A stretch of DNA of 64,000 nt from Solicoccozyma terricola (Eukaryota; Basidiomycota; Tremellomycetes; Filobasidiales; Piskurozymaceae): NCBI GenBank assembly GCA_001600875.1, contig BCLD01000007.1, positions 428,157 through 492,156 of the forward strand, given 5' to 3'. Below, piece by piece: positions 28,001 to 39,157 of this stretch (position 1 is the first letter of the stretch; each line of letters starts with the position of its first letter). The position numbers and the translations under genes are program-made. Under the pieces are notes generated by a model, which saw nothing but the letters and a program-made list of their open reading frames with translations, did not search any database and had not been told where the DNA came from.

Positions 28001-31000
28001 CTGCTAGTCCATGATTTATGACTAATCTTGGGGCTGCCACAGCGTGAATTATTGTTACCCCTTACCACGATGTATCACCGGGATGCGACGAGCTCCCTGG
28101 AGGACCTGGTTCCACTCTGGAAAGTCGTCGGTGGGCACGAAAGTGGAGGTGAGCCAATTACATTCAACGTCCTGTTCAGCTCGCTCATGACTTCAAATCT
28201 TCACAGCCCAATCCTCGATCGACGCTTGGATGGTCTCAGCTTTCTCAGTGTCGCAGTCGCCGATTCCAAGTATCCTACAACCCGTCGCCTTGATCTCGGC
28301 AGTCACAGCATCGTGAGTACGTCGACACTCGAGGCTCGAATATTGTCTTATAACTACTTGATACATCAGGCAACCCGTGAGGTTGAAAGATCTTGCTCAG
28401 CAAGCTCAGCAGGTCCAGGATACGTCGGCCATTCTGCGTTCGCAATTACACCAACCTCTTACTTCTCGCCTGTCTGAGATGCTTGCTGTAGCACTGATCA
28501 GTCTCACCTCCGTAAGTTGAGCAACTACGCCGCGTCAGATGCAGTCGTCGGTGGCTGAATACCCTCCTCTCAGATTTGCAAGGCTTTTGATTGCACCATC
28601 CCGGATGATATTGTGACATCGTCAAGAATTTCAATGGCCACGGGCGACTACAAGATGCAGCTTTCACTGATTACCAGCGCAATGCAAGCCACACCCTCTC
28701 CTTACATGGCCGCGGCGTGGTCACAGCATATCTCTCCGATCGTCAACGTTATCGAAAATTCCGACGAGTTGACTAGCCAGCACATTGGTCAATTGTGGCT
28801 GGCCATTTGCTGGACATTATTGGACCTCTACGTTCCCAATATCCCGATCGATCCGGCAGTCGAGCAGAATATGCAACGTCAGGCCTACGATCACCGTAGT
28901 CAGCATCTTCACGAGGAGCTGCAAGTCTGGCAACAGGCGACCAAAGAGATCATCGGTACCGATTCGACACCGGCAATTCTCTCAATCGAGCATGACCTGG
29001 AGACTGTCAAGGTGGAGATACGAAAACTTCCACCGGCGCCGCGCGCCAGGGTGACAGAGAACTCAGTCATCAACACATTCTTCTCGGAGACTTACCAGTT
29101 CCTACAGGATGTCTTTTCACAAGACAGGTTAAGAGATTTGACACAGGTTCTCGAAGGAAGTGGTTCACACAGTCAAGGAATTGCACGCGAAGAAGCATTG
29201 CAACATGCAAGTTCCGCCTTCCTCACGAGGTTGCAAAGCCGATACGCCGATATCAGAGACCTTGCAAGGCCCGTCGCTCTCGCCGTGCGCCACGGCCAAA
29301 TTGGTCTTTCTCTGCTCTCGCAGGCAGCCCGCTTAGGCGCTGAACGAGGTCGAGAAGAGGTCGAGATGCTCGCCAATGCCTTGGTCGCGTTTCCTACCGT
29401 AAAAGGCAGTAACCTCCTTCAGAGCCACCGCCTACAAGGATCCTCTGGGCTTGGCTCCGCATCGTCTCTGCTCATGTCATTGTCAGCTCATGGCTATGCC
29501 GCCTCGATTGGCCAACATATGGACACGCAAATAACCGCTATTTCAGAGATCTACGAACGCCTCTCCCTGCTTGCCGAACGTGACCAAAAGCGTAAAGCTG
29601 CCGAGACTCAAGAAGCCGAGAGTCTTTACCGCCAGCGGAAGACTGAAGAGGAAGTGCTTTCGGATCTGGAATTGGAGGCCAAGGAAATGGCAGAGCTCTT
29701 TCCCACATACGAGGATCCGGACATGGAAGATTCTATCCCCGCAAGCCCCGTTTCAGATTCCAAGACTCTCATCACCGACGAGGATCTCCGAGCCGCCTAT
29801 CAGACACACATGTTGCTATACGGACGATCGGCGGATGTTTCGTTGACTTCGGATTTCGCGCAGCGCCGTGACAGTCAGGTTGCCAAAGTCCTGGAAGTAT
29901 CTATCCAATCGCTGGACGAAAAGCTTGATATGAGCAGTCTTCCATATCAAGTTCAGCGGCTTACTCGTGGCAGTCTCGCCTTCAGCAACACGACCAGCGA
30001 TCACCGCAACTTCTACACCTCAGCCAACAAGGGTGAAGCGAACAGGGCTCTTGTCCTCCTATCTAGTCTTGCTTTGCGTCTCCGTGGAATCCAAGAAGAA
30101 TGGCCGGACCAGATGGTACTTCAACACATTCTCGATCGATGCTCAAGCATTATGCAAATGTCTGCAGAATCCCCCGTAGCGAGGTTCCTGCCCGCAATGG
30201 AGCAGCTATTAGAGCACACAGAGGATTGGGAAAATTTTGCCAACAAGGACAATTCGATTAGCAAGCACCGCCGAGACATAATTGACCTCATCGTCTCATG
30301 GAGAAGACAGGAGCTACAATACTGGTCGGTACTGCTACGTCAGCATATCGAGGCCTTCGAACTTGAGATTGCACCGTGGTGGATCAAACTTTACAGGTTA
30401 CTCATCTCTGGCCCAATGTCGCTTGTGCAGAGTGCATATACGGACCCGGATGCGCCATCTGTGAACCGGCACCTTGAGGAAGCCACCAAACTGCTCATCG
30501 AGTTCATGCAGGGCAGTCAACTTGGTCATTTCATTCCTCGCCTGCGCCTGCTTCAAGCTTTCCAGACATATGTGCAAATGCTTGGTCGATCAGAAAACAA
30601 CTCGTCCCTTTCGGATCTATGGAAAGCGGTCTCCCTCATCATCCTCAACGTCCGACGGCAGTTCATGCAATATGAAAGTGTTATTTCTACACATTTCCAG
30701 AAAGGCAGAGCGGCCCTTGAAAAATCGATCCAGGATTACATCAAGCTTGCGAGCTGGAAGGACATCAACGTTCAAGCGTTACGAGCTAGCGCCAAAAAGA
30801 CCCATGGCCAGCTGTTCAAGATGGTGCGGAAGCTGCGCGAACTTTTGAAAGAACCCGTCAGCCCTCTTCTCGCTCAGTCCCTTCCCCCGGTGTCAACTGA
30901 CGCAGCATTAGATGCGGTTGCCACTGTTGTGGGGGTATCATCTATTGGGATAGACCTTGGACCCTCAATCGATAATCGGAACAAGATGGGTCCTGTGGCA

Positions 31001-34000
31001 AAGCCCTTAGCGTCCCTCGAGACTACAGTGGCTAGGTTCGCCGCTGTCTTAGGCTCCGTGGAGCCAGATGTGGTCGCCGAGATGCACCTGACACTGGAAG
31101 ATTTGTCAAGTGACATCGTATCTACGGTGAAACAACTTGGTGACGAAACACCGTCCAATCTCACGGAAGAGAACGCCAAATTCCTACGCAACTTGGAACT
31201 GAGAAAAAGGAAGGCTCTATCAGAATTGCTGAAAGCCTTGCGAGCGCTTGGATTCTCAGCTAAGGTTCCAGCGACCCAGCTTTTGAAACAGCAGACATTG
31301 CTCTTCCTGCATCAGCTTGCGGACATGCCACGAAAGGCCGGCTCGAGGCTACTAGTGGAACGAGTCGACGAGTACCACAATCGCCTGCACTCCATTTTGC
31401 CAAACATGAGGGCAGGTTTGGCTTCACACAGTGATGACATTGCCACACCCGACTTGGCACGCGCTCACGGTTTCGCCGAGAGCGTCTTTGCAGCTGCGTT
31501 GTCGTCTCGAGAAAGGTGAGCACATCGAAACACCACCAAGTATCATGTTCGTCATTTTTGACATCTTCTTCCACGATCACAGGTTAGCCGCAGCTCTTCA
31601 ACTCTCCGCTGATCAGGCACCCTTGGTAGCCAGAACCATGGCCATCGCAAGGGAAGGATTGGGCCTCTACGGCGTGGGCATGACGGATCGCCTCCAGAAG
31701 CTCGATGGTACCTTACCGGGCTTGCTAGATAGCATCTCCGATGTCATCTCCTTTTGTGATAACCTTACACAGCTCTATCCCGATGTCGAAAGCGAGATCA
31801 ATAAGGCTGCGACGGTCCTCCAAGACTTGCAAAGCGAAGGTCGGTCGTACTTTGCTGACGTGCGAAACATTGCTTCAAGCGTCACGCAATCATTCCCGGC
31901 CCTGACCCTCGGTGCGTATTGTAGCCAAGCTAACTGTCGTTTGCGTAACTGAGATCCTCCTATTCAACCCACAGACGAGGGTGAAACCCTCCACAAGAGC
32001 GAAGTCTATGTGGTTCGAACACTAACGACTCTGGGCAAGTTAGCAAGGGACCAGCCTCTTCTACGCCACCCTCTGGGAGCTGTTCTCACCATGTCACTGC
32101 AGGCACCCATCTCGTTGCAACAGCGAAAGACGACAGTTGAGGAGATGTGGGCTAGCAACGATGAAGCGCTCAGCGCGTTACTAGTCCTCGCGCAAAAGGT
32201 CTCGGACATGGCGAAGCCTGGCCCTATAGCCCAGGATCTAGTGACAGTCAACCAGGCTCATCTTCGTGCACGGCAATGGCTGCAAACTCTGAGTGTCGCA
32301 GACGTCAGAGCCAAAATCCTCAAATTCACAGACACAGTCGTCTGCCTGGAAGAGGGTCAGACCAAAATCGCTTCGGCGGCTATCACCCGCCTGGCTGCAT
32401 TCATGCCGGCTTACGACTCGCTGTGGGACTTTGTCGTCAGCCAACAAGCAGCTGTCACGAAGTCACACTACAAGTTGTGCTACATCCTTGCTCAGTTGTT
32501 CCTGACGATCGCTCAAAAGGGATTCTGCAAGCCGTCCGATGCGGATGACAAGTCAGGACAGGAAGCTGGCGGCCCTCAACAGGAGGGAACAGGAATGGGA
32601 GCTGGTACCGGTAGCGAAAATGTAAGCAAGGAAATAGAGGATGAAAGTCAAGTTGAGGGGTTACGAGGAGAGGATGAGGAAGAAGAAGAGAAGGATGAAG
32701 GAGGAGAGAGAGCAGACAACGATGCGTTGGAGATGGAGGAGGACTTTGGTGGTGGCTTGGAGGATGCAAAGTCGGAGGAAGGAGATGAAGGGAGCCAGGG
32801 CGAAGACGAGGAAGGGAAGGATGACGAAATGGATGAACATGTGGGCGATGTTGAAGATGAAGGCGTAGATGAGAAGTTTTGGGATGACGAAAAGGAAAAG
32901 GGTGAGAAGGACGGCGACGACAAGATGGATCAGAAGGGCCAAGAGGATGGCAAGGAGAGCCAGATGGCAGCGAAGGAAGAAGAGTCAACTTCGAACCAGA
33001 ATGAGAAGAAGGAAAAGGATCAACCCGAATCTGAAGGCGCCATGGAAGACGGAGAAGACGGCGCAGACGATGAGCAACACAGCGACACGATGTCACAGAC
33101 TGCCGACGACAGGCAGGATGGTCAACAGCTGGACACAACGATTCCCGAGCAAGACATTCTCGATCTCCCAGACAATCTAGAATTGGAAGACGATCAAGGC
33201 AATGAAGGCGAAGAAGCTGATGACGATCTTGACGACGGCTTGGAAGCGGATGAAGCCCACGAAGGGTCACCCGAGCGGAACGTCGACGAGGACTCAATTG
33301 GCTCAGCAGACGACGACGAGGATGGTCAAGCTGAGGATGAACCGATGAACATTGACGGGCCTGGTGACGAAGACACAGTTGAGGACGCTGACATGGCCCA
33401 TCAAATGGATGTTTCTGCGGGTGCCGACGATACGCAAGGTCAGGCTGAAGGCATGGAAACTGGAACGCAGCAGCAAGCGGAGCGCGATGCTGAAATGGAT
33501 GAAGAACCAGCTGAGCCTGTAGAAGAGCAGGAGGATGGGCGCGGTGGTAAAGCTCAAGGTCAAAAGTGAGTCCGTCGATGATGTTGGTTTCGTTGCGGTA
33601 CTGACCAGATCCCTGTTATGTTGCTTCTGAAAGCGAAACCAATGCGAACCAGGCACCAGAAGAGGAAGGGCCTCGTGGTAACGATACTAGCGGTACTGTG
33701 CCGGCAGGTCAAGACAACAGCCGCAGTCTTGGAGATCAGTTGCAAGATATACGCCGTCTTATCGAAGAAATTCGTCAGCGATCCGAGGCAGACGCGGAGA
33801 ACGAGCGAACCGCTCCCGTGTCAGCTCCCGAGCAGGACCAAGGCCAATTCGAGCATCTCAAGGAAGACGAAGATGCCGATGCTCAAGCTCTTGGCAACGC
33901 CGACGTTGAGCAACACAAGTCTCTGGCGGGCGCTAGCTTCATTGATGCAAAGGAGCAATCTCGGGATGACCAGGATGTTGCCATGGACGAAAGCGACGAC

Positions 34001-35185
34001 GAACTTCCGCCGATACAGGAAGAGGAAGTCGCTAGGAGCATTGAGGCTGATCAAAATCTCGACGATGATGGGGAGGGACAAAGTTCAGGACCTGCTGGAA
34101 GGATGACTGCCAACGAAGTGGTCATTCAACTCGATTCGTTGGACATGGACGATGAGCAAGCTGGCGATAACCTGGTCGAAAACGGTCTACCAGCCTCAGA
34201 AAAGGAGCATGCTGCAGACGATCACGATCTTGAGGTGCAGATGGTTGCGCAGTCCCATAGCGATCGCACCGTGGCCGATGGAGAAAAGCTCTGGCAGCGA
34301 TACTCCACCTTGACGCACGATCTCTCACATACCTTGTGCGAGCAGCTGCGACTGATCCTGGAACCAACTTTAGCTACTCGTCTCCAAGGTGATTATCGTA
34401 CTGGCAAGCGTCTCAACATGCGGAAAATCATTCCATACATTGCGAGTGAGTACACCAAGGACAAGATCTGGTTGCGGCGGACGAAGCCAAGTCGCAGAGA
34501 ATACCAGGTTCTGCTCTCCTTGGACGACTCGAGGTCCATGGCGGATTCTCACTCCGTCCATCTGGCCTACCAAACCATCGCGCTTGTATCCCAAGCCCTC
34601 AACAAGCTCGAAGTGGGACAGCTTTCTGTCGCCCGGTTCGGAGAAGGAGTCGAGATTATTCACCCTTTCGGCGACACCGGCTTCTCCCACGCCGACGGAA
34701 CGAGGGTCATGCAGAGCTTCAAATTCGACCAGCATAAGACGGATGTTGCCGAGTTGGTTGAAAGGAGTCTTTCAGTTCTCGGTGATGCCAGACAATCTCG
34801 ATCCGGCTCCAGCGCTCCCGATCTGTGGCAATTAGAAATCATCATCTCGGATGGTATCTGCCAGGATCATCCCAGACTCCGCAAGCTGCTCCGAAGAGCG
34901 TTGGATGAGCGTGTCATGATCGTGTTTCTCGTTTTGGATTCTCTCAATCGGACTCCACCGTCGGCAGCGCCAGGTGCTCCACCTAGCGGTCGAACTTCGG
35001 TTCTCACCATGCAGACTGTGGCCTACAAGGACGTCGATGGCGAAATGCAGATCGAAATGAACCGCTACCTCGACACATTCCCATTCGAGTATTATGTAGT
35101 ACTGCAGGACGTCGAAGCGCTACCTGACACCCTGTCCGAAATCTTACGCCAGTGGATGATGAGAGTGTCGCTATCTGAAGAATAA
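19070..35185 (+). CDS. MDN1: Midasin (Rea1/Mdn1), giant AAA+ ATPase of 60S ribosome assembly
   Basis: Midasin pulls assembly factors (Ytm1, Rsa4) off pre-60S particles. My 17 exons sum to 15,111 nt, a 5,036-residue protein. Six AAA+ modules are visible by their P-loops: SAGKT (AAA1, near 20,315), GETGTGKTT (21,380), GPTSSGKTS (22,850), GETGSGKTS (23,735), GSPGVGKTS (24,985) and GHAGTGKRS (25,920). Walker B motifs are DELNLA, DEISLA and DEMNLA in AAA3-5; AAA6 reads INDANL, so it is degenerate. A long helical linker (exon 14, 28574-31515) follows, then an Asp/Glu-rich tail (about 32,620-34,050) and a C-terminal MIDAS domain with DDSRS (D-x-S-x-S) that binds the UBL-domain partners. Exons: 19070-19503, 19562-20001, 20058-21702, 21769-21996, 22064-24581, 24648-26951, 27019-27285, 27356-27662, 27719-27816, 27880-27981, 28043-28148, 28207-28312, 28370-28511, 28574-31515, 31583-31911, 31975-33565, 33634-35185. 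Confidence 0.97.
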
Positions 35186-35326
35186 ATGTAACGATCTTTA
35201 TGATCTTGGGACGACTGTAACGATGTTCATCAAGTTGCGTCAATGCAAGTAGTTTGATAGATTGTGTTTGTATGCCATCAATATGAATCCATGTGATACC
35301 TTGAAAAAATTGGATCTAAAAGAACT

Positions 35327-37529
35327 CTAATCCTTGTACGACATCGCTTCGCGATCGTCAGCATTCAAGCGTCCCCATTCGAGGCAAAGCCTGTATACAT
35401 AAACCTCCATGTCTACCTTTCGGCCGTATGTGTATTTCCAGTGTCGACCGGCCTTGGCGATCTTGCGCAGCTCTGCATCGCCGTTGAGGGGTCGAGCGGC
35501 CGCTGCGGCCTTCTTGCCGCCGTAGAGTGCGTGAGTTGAGTTCCCGGCGTCCGACATGGCTGCAGATGGTCCACTGAAGTATGACCATACGTTGTAGATC
35601 TCCTGATAGCCCTGAGAGACAGGGATATAATGAAGCCAAGGCTCAATCCAGTCTGTGTAGGAAGGGCTCGATGAGTCCCGGCAAGCTCCTCGCTAGCTCA
35701 TCTGAACGCCCTTCGCTTACCTGAGAAGAACTCGGTGTACACGGTCGTTTTCAACACGGCACTCTCGCTGGCCAGCAATGCGAATAAACGCGCCGAGTAT
35801 CCCATACCATCCAAATCGATTAAATACTTGTGCCTCCAGTTCTCCCCGAGAGGGACGGCGTCTGCGAAACGGTGATCCTGTCGCATACCGTCACATCCAC
35901 CAGGGTATTGAGTGCATCCAACTGCCTTGGTGAAGGCGACATCCATCATATCTGCGTTGAGTTGACCGATGGGCAATTGAGCCTCGATGAATCGATCGGT
36001 TCCTGGTGGGTCAGCGAAGACGACGGACTTGTTCGCGTCAGACGAGTCGGACGTCATTCGGATGAATCTGAGGGGAAGACCGTCAAAGAATTCCGGGGAA
36101 AAAAAAGACCAAGAAAGACGACCGAGAATGGGTCAGCGATCTAGTGCACGAGGGACTCCGAGTAATCAACGTACCTGTGTCTTTGGTATTGAGATAAAAA
36201 GCCTGGAGGAGAACTTCCACCACCTGTCGTCGCACCTCTCCAGAAGATATCGTCAACCTTTTTATTCCACGGGACCTCCATGTCATCTATCTCCTTGATG
36301 ACCATATTGGCTGGATCCCAACCGTACGTATATCTTTTTGTGGACGAGTAGTAATAATGCGAAGGGATGAGGATATCGCTGTACCCTACGCCCTTGGCTG
36401 GTGAGAACATCGGATACAGAGCGTGAATAGTCCTCCAATCGGAGAAAAAGTGACCTTGAGTGTAATGAGCCCAAGGATGATCGCAGAATGAATACTTGTC
36501 ATCCACAGTGGCAGGGAAATCAAAGTCCTCTGAGAGGGATGATGAGATACCTGCGTCTGCCAGACGATTTAGAGGAGTTTGACCTTCTTTGAGTAGGGAT
36601 TGACCTCGCATTGAACTAAAAAGACGACGAGCTTGAGACGAAGGGTCACAAGTTCGACGGTAGGCTTCCCAGACGTTTCCGTCACCCCTCCAGTCTGGGA
36701 TGAATTCACCACCGAGAACGTGTTTGATGCCCTCTGTTGGGGGGGGGGGGGGGTGGAGAACCAACATATTAGGATTGCAGTAACAAGAGACCCTGCGTTT
36801 ACACAACTCACTTGATGAATCGGCAGTCAAATTGGTATACTTGGACTCTTCCCATGGAACGAGAATTCGACCTTCAGCCTTCTCATTGATTGGGAAATCC
36901 ATATTCGGCAATTTATCTTGAAACTTTTCCAACATGACTCGAAAACCCTTTGCACGAGCTCCAACCTCTGAATCATCAAAGCCTTTATTAACATCGATGG
37001 TTCTCGTCGTACCGTTTTCTACGCGAACGAGATCGACGGATGGTAAAAATCCAACTTGGATACAACGTCGACGGATGTCTTCACCAGTTAGCTGAGCCCA
37101 AGGTTCGAGATCTCTCATGAGTTGATCGTATTCGTCGATGATAGTGACCTTGTTATCCTTTGCGAATGCAAACCAATCGTCAAAACCTTTTGGTGGGTTC
37201 ATGTTGTATCGCTTCTTGTACTCTGCAACGGCCTGTTCGAGGGTTTTTGATTGTCTGTCCAACTTGGACTCGAAATTGTCCACGGCTTGTGTCATGAGTT
37301 TTGGGATCGGATGTTTGATGATAGGTCGTTGTTGCGGTGCATCACCCCGTCGAAGGAGGGCTTTACGGAGAGATAACGGAGCAGCCGTCCATCTCGCTGT
37401 CTTGCGGAGAAGTCCAGAAGAGTTGGAATTGAGGAATGAATGGGTGATGAAGAGGACGAAGAAGGTGGCACATGCACCGTATATGAGTCGCATGCGGTTG
37501 TTCGCCTTCTGGGTGACTGGACGAGCCAT
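35327..37529 (-). CDS. CAP10-type GT90 glycosyltransferase
   Basis: Four exons on the minus strand (36812-37529, 36175-36733, 35721-36067, 35327-35652) give 649 residues. The N-terminus has a short cytosolic stretch and one membrane anchor (about residues 14-31, LIYGACATFFVLFITHSFL), a type II Golgi layout. The catalytic region carries WAHYTQGHFFSDWRTIHALYPMFSPAK, YSDILIPSHYYY, DDIFWRGATTGG and, in the third exon, HKYLIDLDGMGYSARLFALLASESAVLK, a strong GT90/CAP10 signature. In Cryptococcus this family includes the capsule protein Cap10 and the beta-1,2-xylosyltransferase Cxt1; the donor and acceptor here cannot be told from sequence. The upstream intron has a very long C-tract at its 3' splice site. 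It converges on MDN1 with 141 bp between stops. Confidence 0.9.
36736..36755. repeat. Poly-C (minus strand) tract at an intron 3' splice site
   Basis: A run of about 17 consecutive Gs on the plus strand lies inside the first intron of the GT90 gene. On the transcript it is an unbroken C-tract directly before the AACAG acceptor, so it serves as the polypyrimidine tract. Homopolymers of this kind are also prone to length change and sequencing error. Confidence 0.8.
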
Positions 37530-38004
37530 GTTGAGAGAGAGTAGCGTGGGGTTGGGTTGGGGGAATGCCGAGCTCCGATGGGACAGTCGGACACGGCGGC
37601 GCTGAACGTGCGCTCCTGGACACTCGACGGTGGAGACTGAAGCGACGACTGTGCTGTTGGTTTACGGCAGAGGTGGGCTGTGGTTGTGGTTGTGGTTGTG
37701 ATGGAGACGGTGGGTACGGTGGTAGGGGATGAAGATGAGGATGTGAGGATATGGGGATGGCCGGCTGCATTTATATATTTTTGGTACGCGAGACCGCTGA
37801 AACGCGTGCCTGGGCACAGAGCAGCATCGTGGACCGTCGTGGAAAGATTATTATCACAGCATACAGCAGCCTTGCACAGTGTTCTCTACCTCATTGCATG
37901 ATACACATACTGACCTGGGCACCCGCCTGCGCCGGCGGGGGTGTAGCAATGGGCAGGACATTCGCTGTTATCACCGTCGTTAGAATGAGTGGTCGTAGTG
38001 TCCT
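37530..38004. promoter_or_regulatory. Upstream region of the GT90 gene
   Basis: This spacer lies between the GT90 start and the end of the next minus-strand gene. It holds a G/T-rich stretch with three copies of a TTGTGG-type hexamer around 37,680-37,702 and, at about 37,770-37,778, TATATAAA on the minus strand roughly 240 bp before the GT90 start. No gene is seen. Confidence 0.45.
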
Positions 38005-38636
38005 TCACAGCTCCATCATCTGTAGCTCACCCAGTCGAGCATGGAGGGGTACCAGAACGCCTTGAGGGAATGATGTTCCTATGGCAAATGAAAGCTTGGC
38101 GTATAACTACCCTGCCTTCAATATTTTCATACCAGTATGCCTGTACTTACCTGCTGGAAAGTATCTATTGGAACTTCGCTCATGGTCAACCTCCACGCCA
38201 TGCCGGGGGGAACGAACGTCCATATCGCCACTCACCCTCCGTACTTCAGTATCGTTCCTTTCGGTATACCAGCTCCTAATGGTAGCATACTCCCTGCAGG
38301 AACACTGTGACCACCGACCCCCCCAATCCTCAATATCAACTAGGTATATCACCCGAATCTCCTCCTCCTCCTCAAAGCAACTCACAAATACCCATCCTTG
38401 GTCGATCCCTGAACAACCGCATCGCCATCCTGTAGACCATGACCGCCTCGTCAGAACATCAACTCACTCCAAACGTCACTGAAAGAATAAGGAGGGGAAA
38501 AAAGTCATACAAATTGAGGAACAACGAAAGAAGGGACTAGTTCTTCCGATCCTTCGAACGCTTCTTCTGCACTTCCTACTACGAATCGAGACTTGTCAAT
38601 TTCAGAGCGGGTATTGGATTGTAGATTGTCACCCAT
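38005..38636 (-). CDS. Unrecognised 108-residue protein built from five small exons
   Basis: I do not recognise it. Exons 38511-38636, 38386-38429, 38236-38304, 38151-38164 and 38005-38078 have GT-AG borders and join in frame to 109 codons including the stop. The fourth exon is only 14 nt. The N-terminal 45 residues are hydrophilic and acidic (MGDNLQSNTRSEIDKSRF, EEAFEGSEELVPSF). The second half is a run of short beta-like strands with turning Gly/Pro: FVPAGSMLPLGAGIPKGTI, YFPAGTSFPQGVLVPLHARLG, ending MMEL. The spaced PAG/PxG turns resemble a small beta-barrel or beta-roll. There is no signal peptide or membrane span. The model rests on consistent splice phases and protein-like composition only. 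Confidence 0.5.
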
Positions 38637-39157
38637 GATGTTCTTTTTAGATGGGTGAGAAGATGTAGGGGAGACATCGATCCTCAGAGTCAACAGCAGG
38701 TAATATGGTAAGGGGGGAAGTCGAATGTAGGAGGTGCTCCAACAAAGGAAGCCTGGCTGGCCGATGTTTCTCCCCCCCCCCCCCCCCGCCCCTCTTTTCA
38801 AGGGATTCGATATGATCGTAACTGTCATGCTTGGAATTACAGTAAACCTCCCCTCGTCGTCCTATACACATACTCGAAATCGGTGCGAAAAAAAGAGAGA
38901 GAGCAAAAATAAAACCCCTCCGGGTTCATACATGAGCAAGAGAAAGAAAAGGATAATACACATATGTCTGGGAAGGGTCGTGAGGTTGCAGCAGGGAAAG
39001 AAAAAAATGGGGAGCCGAGGGAGCCAGGGCTGGGTTAGTCGTGAAACGTTGACGGTCTATTGAAAAGCGAATCGAGGGGCTTAGACGATGTTGAGGTCCG
39101 ACGCGGTGTGTGGTGACGAGAACGAGGGAACTTCAAATCACTAGAGGCCATGGTAGT
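38637..39157. other. Intergenic spacer with a C16 tract
   Basis: No gene supported. It contains 16 consecutive Cs at 38772-38787 and purine-rich A/G stretches at 38880-39010. It is presumably the leader of the small minus-strand gene on the left and the 3' UTR of the vWA gene on the right. Confidence 0.5.

Noticed and set aside
32455..33297. Long antisense open frame (about 280 codons) opposite the acidic tail of MDN1
   Set aside because: It is the shadow of GAG/GAT-rich codons; its Ser/Pro/Leu/His-rich product follows from the sense composition and no splice or start context supports it.
38107..38385. 92-codon minus-strand open frame across the small five-exon gene
   Set aside because: It reads through two introns; the spliced alternative keeps phase across four junctions and gives a more protein-like sequence.
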